DNA of 37,001 nucleotides from a virus, in IMG/VR virus record IMGVR_UViG_3300020182_000086, positions 1 through 37,001 of that record; one strand, 5' to 3'. Shown piece by piece: positions 10,101-16,977 of the stretch. Both the position numbers and the translations under genes were made by a program. The notes under the pieces were generated by a model. The model was not told where the DNA came from. It saw only the letters and a program-made list of their open reading frames with translations, and made no database searches. The first letter of the stretch is position 1, and every line of letters starts with the position of its first letter.

Positions 10101-11352
10101 TCTTCAAACCTTCGCTGATGTCTGATCCTGTGTAACCAGTAGGCAAAGGAACTCTTAGTTCTATATCATCTACTTTGTTTTCCATAAAAGAAACAATAGT
10201 ACTTCTATAAGTATTACTTTGATCATCTTTTTCAGGTATTCCTTCTTTGTTTACAAATAAAAAGTAACCATCTTGTTTTGGTATGAAAGCTATTTGAGTA
10301 AATGGAGCAAATATAGAATACTCACCATCTTCAAACTGGTATCTATAGCTAAAACGTATAAATCTGTCTTCTAAGTAATCTGGGTCTCCTGCAAACAAGT
10401 GTTTATAATAGGGATTTGCGTTAAACACTATTTCTGTGCCGCTAGGTAAAGGAGGCATTGAACCTGAAGTAGATACTTCGTGTGGATCTACACTAGTATC
10501 GTAGTTACTTACTGAAAGCCCTGTTGAAAACATTTCTCCAGAGTTAGAGTTTATATAAGAAATTGTTGAGTTTGAATCGTAAGCGTTAGAACCTGTAAAC
10601 TGAATATCCCCTTTCACTGTTGAAATTGGAATATTAGCAGTTCCACCAGCATAAGTACCTATAACATCTGCAGATCCGCCATTTGGCATAAACTTACTGC
10701 TAACGTCTTTCATAGTTGATTCGTAAGGAACCGCCCAAGTTTCAGAACCTGTTTCCGTAGATTTTTTCCATGTTTGGATTGGATCGTATGGGTTGTATTT
10801 TGCAACTGATATTTGATCTTCGGATATGTAGTGTGTTGGATTCGCTAGTCTACTAGGATTTGCTTTAGTAGTATCTATTTTTCTAGGTTGATTTCTATTG
10901 TCAGTCCAGAATAATAAACCTTCTAAGATGTTAATACCTGTAATTGGAAAGTTTTTTGAAAAGTTCAACCATGCACCTTCAACTAGTAAAGTTGTGTTGC
11001 TAGTGTCATCAAGCAAAGTATTATATGAGAATATAAAGTTATTCGCTGTTGGCTTGTAAGCATTTGGGTTTAAGTCTGTTGACTTAGGGTTGTCTGTTAG
11101 GAATAAATATACAGTGCTGTTAAATTCGTCGGTTAAAAAACCAATACAAATTAAATCATCAACACCTGTTAAAGCTTCAAAATCTTTAACTATGACATTA
11201 CCCAATACGTTCTCTAAAGAACCTACATTAGCGCCTTCAGATTTACTAACCTGAATATTTAAAGCATTTCTGTATTCTCCATTTGGGAGCAACCTAGCAT
11301 CTAAGTCTTGGTTTAATTTATTCTTTATAAAAGTATTAGTAACTTTAGCCAT
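7183..11352 (-). CDS. Large tail nozzle/stabilisation-type protein
   Basis: A 1389-residue protein, the longest in the tail block. The N-terminus reads MAKVTNTFIKNKLNQD and then has an ARLLPNGEYRNALNI motif. This start is familiar from nozzle or stabilisation proteins at the tip of short-tailed phages, which are beta-propeller-like. The rest is beta-rich, with repeated aspartate/asparagine turns and several Ig-like stretches, and no membrane segment. It follows two ring-type connector genes (7-base gap to the nearer one), matching the usual order portal, capsid, adaptor rings, nozzle. It probably forms the distal tail tube through which DNA leaves. Its length is well above the roughly 800 residues of T7 nozzle protein. 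Confidence 0.7.
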   Translation of the reverse strand: MAKVTNTFIKNKLNQDLDARLLPNGEYRNALNIQVSKSEGANVGSLENVLGNVIVKDFEALTGVDDLICIGFLTDEFNSTVYLFLTDNPKSTDLNPNAYKPTANNFIFSYNTLLDDTSNTTLLVEGAWLNFSKNFPITGINILEGLLFWTDNRNQPRKIDTTKANPSRLANPTHYISEDQISVAKYNPYDPIQTWKKSTETGSETWAVPYESTMKDVSSKFMPNGGSADVIGTYAGGTANIPISTVKGDIQFTGSNAYDSNSTISYINSNSGEMFSTGLSVSNYDTSVDPHEVSTSGSMPPLPSGTEIVFNANPYYKHLFAGDPDYLEDRFIRFSYRYQFEDGEYSIFAPFTQIAFIPKQDGYFLFVNKEGIPEKDDQSNTYRSTIVSFMENKVDDIELRVPLPTGYTGSDISEGLKITKIDILYKESDALAVKVVDTIDVEDIEFVDDYFSYQYESKKPFKTLPSKDLIRVFDVIPVKALSQEIISNRLVYGNFQDKHTPPDTINYSVNVGAKKPFNLQNGTAIADSQTDSTTIQISSNTGTILVGSIITNLSSGGNPVVVTDLDDILTEITVSGPVTIVPFEELIFEAAADDTQYTSTVENPNHTVKQNRNYQVGIVLSDRFGRQSSVIVSKDSILSKEDGDEFIGSTIYSPYQTTAVEQNEWPGDSLKVLFNDPIGPANPNTTTGWPGLYNGDPTSLSYNPLGWYSYKVVVKQTEQEYYNVYLPGIMAAYPESTTLEIGNTSHAVLINDNINKVPRDLNEVGPDQKQFRSSVRLFGRVENTSTEITYIGTIPQDVGLSNDQYFPGRESDTVSTISTLNDLFNYDPNDPPRPDYFPQFYSFLSNPLVARISTDDKIGQTATTNFDTASALVEADVSSSSTVNLKNVVGDINPSMVVFGGGLPADSIVILWTPGATSDIGVLTFDSPVTLKTDAVLTFAQGFPSPNYGTIVDPGIQYLAVYETEPVESELDIFWESSTAGLVSDLNYLILNTTGAGAAFSSFNTNDWDETINWQPDLSANILTDDFTLLDTFGQEVSNFTLSMPIVRDGSNANVTNYFQLFETTTTNYYNVKVTEDYWDNIYFGSDPNLINFTFKFVSVVDTVSTPFLEIGNPNNIAPTISAYQDRIDEPCGRVYYKNRNVINIVTKWGKNGAGNQELRNRELVWEITSQVNSSGDPVAANQLFTLDVGQDGFGTLIGTPDYVSEVVLQNLPDINQNQNRPVDKYTIVMQLTDPGQSTDTCTIIIEQRATSSVTEWRSLEVYAQTTEVGTQSYYNVYGIMFKVEANEFGANEGWYYKITEEVQENGSPSSAALLSDTVNSGAIGIVQNSSSSGPSSNYYSNAATPSLAAADFEALVETNNIPSSGWLGAQRTLGTQQTNFQGYEVELL

Positions 11353-11358
11353 TTAATT

Positions 11359-12585
11359 CTAGTGTTTAATCCATTTAGACTTGCCTCTCATTACTTGAGT
11401 AATCTCTCCAGTCTTTATATTAGATAATCTTATTTTTGCATTTCTCAACTTAGCGTACCTTTCTCTTTTAAGTCGCTGAACTACATACTCAGGTTGATTA
11501 GCGCGAGTAGATATGATAGCGTGTAGTACATGTGCATACAAAGCCTCTTCAGCCATTTTAGGTATCTTAGTGTCAGTGTCGTACGCTAAACCATCAGATA
11601 TATATTCTAGCAATATAAGCTCATCAACTAAGCCGCTTGAAAAAGATATTTTACCTTCTCTTTCGTTTAAATTAAAATAACCATTGCTCTGAGCGTATTG
11701 AGGATCTAAGCCGTATCTCTGCCTAGGATTTCCACTTGAGAAATTACTGCTACCACCAAAGTTAGATCCTAAAGTGTCTGGGTTGTTAGCTAAGTAATCG
11801 TTCAATGTTTCGTCGCTATTACTATGCCATCTTTCCTGTATAAGAGAAGTACCCTCTACATTTTCTCCAAAATTATCTTGAGTTGGTACGCCTTTAGAGT
11901 CTTGAATGTTTGTGTAATATGGGCTGTTTGTTAAATTATTAGCCGGATATATAATATGCTTAACACCGTGTCTATCTGTCCAAGATGCTCTAACATAGTT
12001 AACATAATCTTGAGGTAGCGGTAATGTTAGGCTTGGTGGTATTGTTAGCTCTGATGTTTTTATACTTTTTAAAGTATCATAGCTAAACTCTTGTAAGCCT
12101 CTTTTAGCAAAAAATAAAACATCTGATTTTTTAACCGACTGTATTAGTTTACCACCTCCAACGTATCCAACCATAAAGTTATCTATAGCATCACTTAATT
12201 TAATGTAAGAGTAACTTCCGTAATTGTCTTCAACGACTTGTCCATAAGCTTTTTCAGTTATTGTGCTACCGTATAACCCCCCGTCTAGCTTCTTTAACTG
12301 AACGACTATGTATAAACCGTTTGCTGGTTCAGAGCCTGCTTCAAAAGTTATAGCGTTGTTTACTACTGTAAACTCATCAGTGTATTCAGAATAATCACCT
12401 GGTAGACCAGTTTGGCTAGTGTATAGTTTAAAGTTATTTAAAGAATAGTTTACGGTATCTGGATCATAACTACCTAAAATTAAATCTGTATCAAAGCTAG
12501 TTGGAAAAGACAACTTAACACCGTCACCTGTAAAACTTTCAGCACCTTGATAATACTGTTGATTTGTTTCTGTAATTAAACTCAT
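11359..12585 (-). CDS. Head-tail connector/ring protein with extra N-terminal beta domain
   Basis: A 408-residue protein that appears to have two parts. Residues 1-110 are beta-rich and contain TFTGDG-like elements (ESFTGDGVKLSFPTSFD), reminiscent of decoration or fibre-attachment domains. From about 128 a helical region begins (LSDAIDNFMVGYVG, then a segment up to the LPLPQDYVNYV turn at 187-198). This pattern is common in tail tubular/adaptor proteins that dock under the portal. The C-terminal 60 residues are strongly basic. It lies three bases after the other ring gene and six bases before the nozzle-like gene. I infer a ring at the portal-tail interface carrying a beta domain that could hold fibres or spikes. 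Confidence 0.65.
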   Translation of the reverse strand: MSLITETNQQYYQGAESFTGDGVKLSFPTSFDTDLILGSYDPDTVNYSLNNFKLYTSQTGLPGDYSEYTDEFTVVNNAITFEAGSEPANGLYIVVQLKKLDGGLYGSTITEKAYGQVVEDNYGSYSYIKLSDAIDNFMVGYVGGGKLIQSVKKSDVLFFAKRGLQEFSYDTLKSIKTSELTIPPSLTLPLPQDYVNYVRASWTDRHGVKHIIYPANNLTNSPYYTNIQDSKGVPTQDNFGENVEGTSLIQERWHSNSDETLNDYLANNPDTLGSNFGGSSNFSSGNPRQRYGLDPQYAQSNGYFNLNEREGKISFSSGLVDELILLEYISDGLAYDTDTKIPKMAEEALYAHVLHAIISTRANQPEYVVQRLKRERYAKLRNAKIRLSNIKTGEITQVMRGKSKWIKH

Positions 12586-12588
12586 TTG

Positions 12589-13329
12589 TTATGATTTTTC
12601 GTTAATTTCCATTGACTGAGCTTCTTGTTCAGCGACTTGGATTATTGTTGGGTCGTTTATCACTATGCCAAAATACTTTAATATGTTAACAATTAAATTA
12701 GTTTGCTCTGATATATCTAAAGTAAATTGAGTTGAACCATTTGGAGTGTAAACATATTGTCCTAAAGTACCAATTGTAAAATTCCAAAAAGGTGGAGCTG
12801 GTAGCGTTAGAATATTTACAGTTAAAGTGTCGGGTTTTGGAGAAACCTTTAACACTAAACCGTTGTTTAAGTTTGTTGTGTAAAATAAAGGATTTTCTTT
12901 ATTTGGCGCCGTAAGTTTAGATCTTACTATTTTGTTAAAATCGCTCTTGCTAGTTAGTTGAGTTATAGATGTAACGCTAGGATTAACGTTTACGTATTTT
13001 GATAAAACCTCTCCTATCTTATATATAGAATCTCCACCTACTTGAATAAAGCCATCAGCTAAAGTATCGAAGTTAAATCCTATTTCTTTTTCAAATGGAT
13101 AAAGCTTATATGAAACATCTTTAAAAATATCAAAAAACTCAGTGTCATTTTGAGCATTTTGTTGGTTCTTACGGTATTGTTGATTACCGTCTGGAAAGTA
13201 AGATTCAAATATTTGAAATTGAACTTGCTCTGCAATACTGTTGAACTCAGCAGGAGTTACATACCCTCTTTGTTCTTTATTTAGTATGAACAAGACCGTC
13301 TTATATACTTTGTCTACGCTTACCGCCAT
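12589..13329 (-). CDS. Portal-adaptor ring protein
   Basis: A 246-residue protein. Its N-terminal helix region (about 6-45: VYKTVLFILNKEQRGY, then VTPAEFNSIAEQ) is a pattern I associate with ring/adaptor proteins of Bacteroidetes short-tailed phages. The centre (90-205) is beta-rich with proline/asparagine loops, and the C-terminal 40 residues return to helix and are acidic. No membrane segment is present. It is the first of four tightly packed tail genes and is preceded by a stem-loop at 13347-13387. The likely role is to extend the portal vertex and bind the next ring protein. The name rests on remembered motifs and gene order. Confidence 0.6.
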   Translation of the reverse strand: MAVSVDKVYKTVLFILNKEQRGYVTPAEFNSIAEQVQFQIFESYFPDGNQQYRKNQQNAQNDTEFFDIFKDVSYKLYPFEKEIGFNFDTLADGFIQVGGDSIYKIGEVLSKYVNVNPSVTSITQLTSKSDFNKIVRSKLTAPNKENPLFYTTNLNNGLVLKVSPKPDTLTVNILTLPAPPFWNFTIGTLGQYVYTPNGSTQFTLDISEQTNLIVNILKYFGIVINDPTIIQVAEQEAQSMEINEKS

Positions 13330-13346
13330 TTTATGTTTTTATTAAT

Positions 13347-13387
13347 TATAGTAGTTAGGCCACGTTTAAAGTGACCTAGCTACTATA
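13347..13387 (-). promoter_or_regulatory. Stem-loop between two tail-module genes
   Basis: Arms 13347-13363 and 13371-13387 form a 17-position inverted repeat around a 7-base loop (13364-13370). It has two imperfect positions, one of which can be a G-U pair in RNA. No T-run follows on the minus strand, so a standard intrinsic terminator is unlikely. It lies in the leader of the ring-protein gene and could protect, process or regulate the transcript. Confidence 0.5.
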
Positions 13388-13400
13388 GTATTACTTGTTT

Positions 13401-14219
13401 TTATAGTTTTTTATCTATAGACTTGTAAATTTCAACACCTTCGTCGGTTTTTAAGAAAGCCGCAAAAGCTGAATAAGGATTTTCGTCAAATGGTACATTC
13501 ATTAATTTTCTACCGTTTGATCCCCATGTGAAAGTTCTTTGATCCTGAGATAATTTAATTATACTTGCCTCAGAAGCTCTGATGGCAAAGTTTCGTAGCA
13601 TAACATTTTCATCGTTAGCTAAATTTATAAACAATACAGGGTTTTGTCTAGCGAATAAAAGTAAGTCTCTTCTAAGTTCTTTAGAACTCATTGAGTTAAC
13701 TTTAGATCCTAGTTCAACTCTTAATATTGCTTCTGCTTGATCTACATCCATTGATCTAGCTGCATTTAAAGCATCAATTTGAAGATCTAAAATATCTAAT
13801 TGATCTTCTGCTTCTTCAACAGCACTAAACTCTTCATACATTTTACCTTTTAATGGGTGGTAAAGTGAAAGCAATTTCTGTAAGTTTTGTTTTTCTTTTG
13901 GTACTTTTAAATCTCCATCTTGAAAAGTTATATGACCCATAGTGCATTCCCCTTTTTGTTCATCGACAAGTGGAGAGCTTTGGTTAGTTGCATATTTAAT
14001 TTCCCTTTGCGTGCCTAACTTAGGGTCAAAGTATAATAAAGCATGCTTACGTGTATGCTTACTAGGTATTGTTAATGTTAAAGGAGATTTATTACCTTTA
14101 AGATAGTATATTCTATCTTTGATTTCCCACGTTGGTTCTGTGGGTTTTTGTGGTGCAGTTTTAACTGCTACCTCTTGAGGTGCAACCTCGATTGTTTCTG
14201 CTGTAGCTTTTTTAGCCAT
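13401..14219 (-). CDS. Unknown protein, first gene after the capsid terminator
   Basis: A 272-residue protein of unknown function. The first 25 residues are alanine/lysine/glutamate/proline-rich and look disordered. Residues about 30-120 are mixed and beta-rich. Residues 125-272 are helical, including a leucine-rich LLLFARQNP segment and a DENVMLRNFAIRA segment near 205. It has no signal peptide or membrane helix. It starts 28 bases beyond a repeated palindromic element and is the first gene after a strong terminator, so it probably opens a separate transcription unit for neck and tail genes. Its leader is identical over 22 positions (including the ATG) to that of the scaffold-like gene. A head-completion or neck role is possible but not shown. 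Confidence 0.65.
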   Translation of the reverse strand: MAKKATAETIEVAPQEVAVKTAPQKPTEPTWEIKDRIYYLKGNKSPLTLTIPSKHTRKHALLYFDPKLGTQREIKYATNQSSPLVDEQKGECTMGHITFQDGDLKVPKEKQNLQKLLSLYHPLKGKMYEEFSAVEEAEDQLDILDLQIDALNAARSMDVDQAEAILRVELGSKVNSMSSKELRRDLLLFARQNPVLFINLANDENVMLRNFAIRASEASIIKLSQDQRTFTWGSNGRKLMNVPFDENPYSAFAAFLKTDEGVEIYKSIDKKL

Positions 14220-14249
14220 AATATAATATAATTAAATAGTTTAAAATTG

Positions 14250-14291
14250 TGACAATAGCCATAGTATATAACTAGTAAGGGGCTAATGTCA
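14250..14291 (-). promoter_or_regulatory. Repeated palindromic element, copy A (minus orientation)
   Basis: Read on the minus strand this 42-bp element is TGACA, two bases, then AGCCCCTTACTAG, an AT-rich centre, and a closing arm GGCTATTGTCA. The 11-bp arms are inverted repeats with one mismatch. It begins three bases after the T-run of the capsid terminator and ends 30 bases before the next gene. A sigma70-like reading is possible (ATGACA, 18 bases, TATACT). Two further copies lie near 36.4 and 36.8 kb. Confidence 0.6.
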
Positions 14292-14294
14292 TAT

Positions 14295-14321
14295 AAAAAA
14301 ACCCCCGCCCGAAGGCAGGGA
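14295..14321 (-). terminator. Intrinsic terminator with UUCG tetraloop after the capsid gene
   Basis: On the minus strand CCCTGCC, loop TTCG, GGCGGGG is followed by seven T residues. The stem has seven pairs plus an outer wobble, with a C(UUCG)G closing pair that is exceptionally stable. It lies 18 bases after the capsid stop codon and marks the end of the head transcript. Confidence 0.9.
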
Positions 14322-14338
14322 TTATTATTGATAAATTA

Positions 14339-15775
14339 CTATGCTCCTTTGAAAAGAACAAAGTTGTTAGCAGCTTGAGTTACTAAACATCTTTCAGATA
14401 AGAAGTTTACTTCCATAGCATCTAAAGTTGATGTATAAGCTCCTCCAGCAGAACCAGTTAACCAAGATTTCAATCTACGATCATCAGCTTGTGAAGCTCT
14501 GTATCGTACATGTAAGAATGGTCGACGGATGTTAGTTCCTAACACTTGATCGTAAACTGTAGAAGTTCCAGCAGGAATTAATACACCCTCAACAGAGTTA
14601 TTACCACCAGCTCCACCACGAGTAGACGCATCGTTTAAGTATTTCCAGTCAGTCTTATAGAAATCGTAAGAACCTCTTCTGAATCCAGAGAATCCAAGGT
14701 TCAAAGCCATTTCTTCAGAGTTTTCAAATAATCCAAAAGCAGTTCCACCGTTGTTACCGTTTGAAATAGCGGCTAACATATCGTCAAAATCAAGAGATGT
14801 TTGTCTCTGTAAGAATAACATGTTTTCTTCAATTGCTCCTTGAGTATCTAAATTTTTCAAGATAGCATCAAAATCAGCTAATCCATCAGTCGCTGTAAAG
14901 CCAACGTTTACGTTACCACGCGCGTTAACAGCGGCGAATAAACCTTCAGTTCCTTTTCCAGTAGTGATAGCAGAAGCAGCTCCAACTTTTTCACCCTCAA
15001 TCATAGATATTTCTAAGTAATCTTCAAAACGTAAACGAGTTTCAGATTCAGCTTTTAAATACCATAAGTATCCAGATGTTCCATCTTCAGTTGCAACTTC
15101 AACCCATCCAATTTGAGCCATATCAGATCCAGATACTACGTATTGGCTTTTAAGGATAATTGGTGAATTAGAGTACTGTGTAAACTGAGGATCAACACTT
15201 AAATACTGAGTTCCTGTGTTAGCTCCAGTTGCACCAGCTGAAATAGATCCACCTTTTTGGTACTCAGAACCGTATACAAAAACTTTCAATCCTGTAGCTG
15301 TAAAGCCGGTAAGATCCGCAACAGTATAAGGTTGTATAGTAATTATACCTGTAGTTGTGTCAGAGTCAGTCACTAAACATTTAGCCTCTAAACCAGTCGT
15401 TGGGTCTAACACCACAACAGTAGCTCTTGGAGATATAACGTTTTGAATAGTTGTTCCGTTAGTTTCTAAATCAATAGTTAATAAAGAAGGAAGAGTACAT
15501 CCATCGTAAGAGATGTGTAATCTGTTTTGCTCAGACCAAATTACCTGGTCAGAAGTCATTGGCATTTCAGCACCAACCATACGTAAGAATCCAGATAAAG
15601 TACGGTTTCCGTAACGCTCTACTTCTTGTTCGTAGATCTCAGGTAAGTATTGTTGTGCAAATGTGTTAGTGTCGCCAGTAGCGTCACTGTTAAATTGTAG
15701 GTAGTTAGAGTTTAGCAATTCCTGCTTTTGACTCGGGATAATACTACCAAATGTTGGAGTTAGTTCACTCGCCAT
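14339..15775 (-). CDS. Major capsid protein
   Basis: A 478-residue protein. Length and position directly after a scaffold-like gene and portal gene fit a major head protein. The N-terminal region (about 30-70) is helical with a LPEIYEQEVERYGNRTL segment, like the capsid N-arm. It continues into alternating beta strands and glycine/threonine-rich loops, with a long helix near 285-320. No membrane or signal segment is visible. An HK97-type fold is expected for tailed phages, but I cannot prove it from sequence alone. The gene is followed by a very strong terminator, consistent with the need for high, isolated expression of capsid protein. It begins 16 bases after the scaffold-like gene. Confidence 0.8.
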   Translation of the reverse strand: MASELTPTFGSIIPSQKQELLNSNYLQFNSDATGDTNTFAQQYLPEIYEQEVERYGNRTLSGFLRMVGAEMPMTSDQVIWSEQNRLHISYDGCTLPSLLTIDLETNGTTIQNVISPRATVVVLDPTTGLEAKCLVTDSDTTTGIITIQPYTVADLTGFTATGLKVFVYGSEYQKGGSISAGATGANTGTQYLSVDPQFTQYSNSPIILKSQYVVSGSDMAQIGWVEVATEDGTSGYLWYLKAESETRLRFEDYLEISMIEGEKVGAASAITTGKGTEGLFAAVNARGNVNVGFTATDGLADFDAILKNLDTQGAIEENMLFLQRQTSLDFDDMLAAISNGNNGGTAFGLFENSEEMALNLGFSGFRRGSYDFYKTDWKYLNDASTRGGAGGNNSVEGVLIPAGTSTVYDQVLGTNIRRPFLHVRYRASQADDRRLKSWLTGSAGGAYTSTLDAMEVNFLSERCLVTQAANNFVLFKGA

Positions 15776-15791
15776 AATTTGTGTTTTTTAG

Positions 15792-16946
15792 TTAAAATTT
15801 CTTTGTTTTAATTTTCAGTTTTGTAGAATCAGCACCTGAGATAGCTTTAACCTTAAATCCGTTTAAGAACACGTCACCTTGTGATGACCTAGCTTTGGTA
15901 TCACTTAAGTTTTTAGACTTGTTCATAACGTCTTTAACGGCATCTGCTTTTCCTTGCTCATAAAAGTGAGAGGCGATTTTATCTACGTTGTCAGCAGCGT
16001 ACATAGCTTTGTGATAACCTATCGTGTCACTAACATTACCATCAGAGTCTAGGAACTTCCCGACAAGGTTATTAATGTTTGATTGGTTTTCTGCAACTTT
16101 ATCACGGTTTTGAATATTATACTTATAACTTTTATCACCGACTTTAATATCGAAACCTTCGAAATTATCGCTAAAAAGTTGTTTAGTACTTTCTTGAAAC
16201 TGCTCATGTTGTTGCTTAACTGCTTCTTGCTGCTTATTGTATCGGTTGAAAAAGTCTGTAGCTTTCTGAGTATCAGGGTTTACGTTTGATCTCAACTTGA
16301 TTTCATCGTAATACTTAACCTTTGTTTCCTCTAAAAAACCTTTAGCTTTCGCAACTTCTTCTTTGAACGCAAGTTTTTTCTTACGTATATCTCTATCCTC
16401 ATCCAAATCTTCATCATAGTCAAAATCTTCTAAAAGAAGTTCAACATCTGAATTATCTAAATAAGGTTTATTTTTTTTGTAATACTCTTTCAATAACGTT
16501 TTATCGTCAACGCTAGAGTAATCAGCGTTAAGTCTAGTATAATCTTCAATTGTCCCGCCAGTCTCTTCCATGAAGCTAACGAGCTTTTCAATGTTCTCAG
16601 GTAATTGCTTACCTAAAACTTTTTCATCTCTTAATGCTTCTTTAACTTCAGCTTCTACTTTAGCTACTTCAACTTCTTTAATCGGAGTAAACTCTTTAAC
16701 GTCTTCGACTACATCTACGGTTGGTTTTTCCACAGGAGAATCTTTTATTTCTCCGATCTGTATAACCTCTTCTTGCTCTTTAGGTATTACTACCTTTTTA
16801 ACCTCTGGTTCTAGTTCTACTAAAGGTTCTTTAATGTTAACTCTAACAGGTTCGTCACTTGTTTTAGTTAATTTTTTTGGAGTTTTCTTTTTAAGTTTAA
16901 ACTCACCCTCCTGCTTAACAGGTTCTTCTTGTTTTACTTCTGACAT
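15792..16946 (-). CDS. Capsid scaffolding-type protein
   Basis: A 384-residue, highly charged protein with a lysine/glutamate/proline-rich and probably disordered N-terminal 110 residues. Long coiled-coil-prone helices follow (about 160-250), with an acidic patch around 165-185. The extreme C-terminus is short and basic (KLKIKTKKF), as in scaffolds that contact the inside of the capsid shell. It lies between portal and capsid genes, the classic scaffold position. No protease signature is visible. Its leader matches that of the gene starting at 14219 over 22 positions. It could instead be a head-maturation cofactor, but scaffold is the simplest reading. Confidence 0.7.
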   Translation of the reverse strand: MSEVKQEEPVKQEGEFKLKKKTPKKLTKTSDEPVRVNIKEPLVELEPEVKKVVIPKEQEEVIQIGEIKDSPVEKPTVDVVEDVKEFTPIKEVEVAKVEAEVKEALRDEKVLGKQLPENIEKLVSFMEETGGTIEDYTRLNADYSSVDDKTLLKEYYKKNKPYLDNSDVELLLEDFDYDEDLDEDRDIRKKKLAFKEEVAKAKGFLEETKVKYYDEIKLRSNVNPDTQKATDFFNRYNKQQEAVKQQHEQFQESTKQLFSDNFEGFDIKVGDKSYKYNIQNRDKVAENQSNINNLVGKFLDSDGNVSDTIGYHKAMYAADNVDKIASHFYEQGKADAVKDVMNKSKNLSDTKARSSQGDVFLNGFKVKAISGADSTKLKIKTKKF

Positions 16947-16977
16947 AATATAATATAATTAAATAATTGTTTACTTT

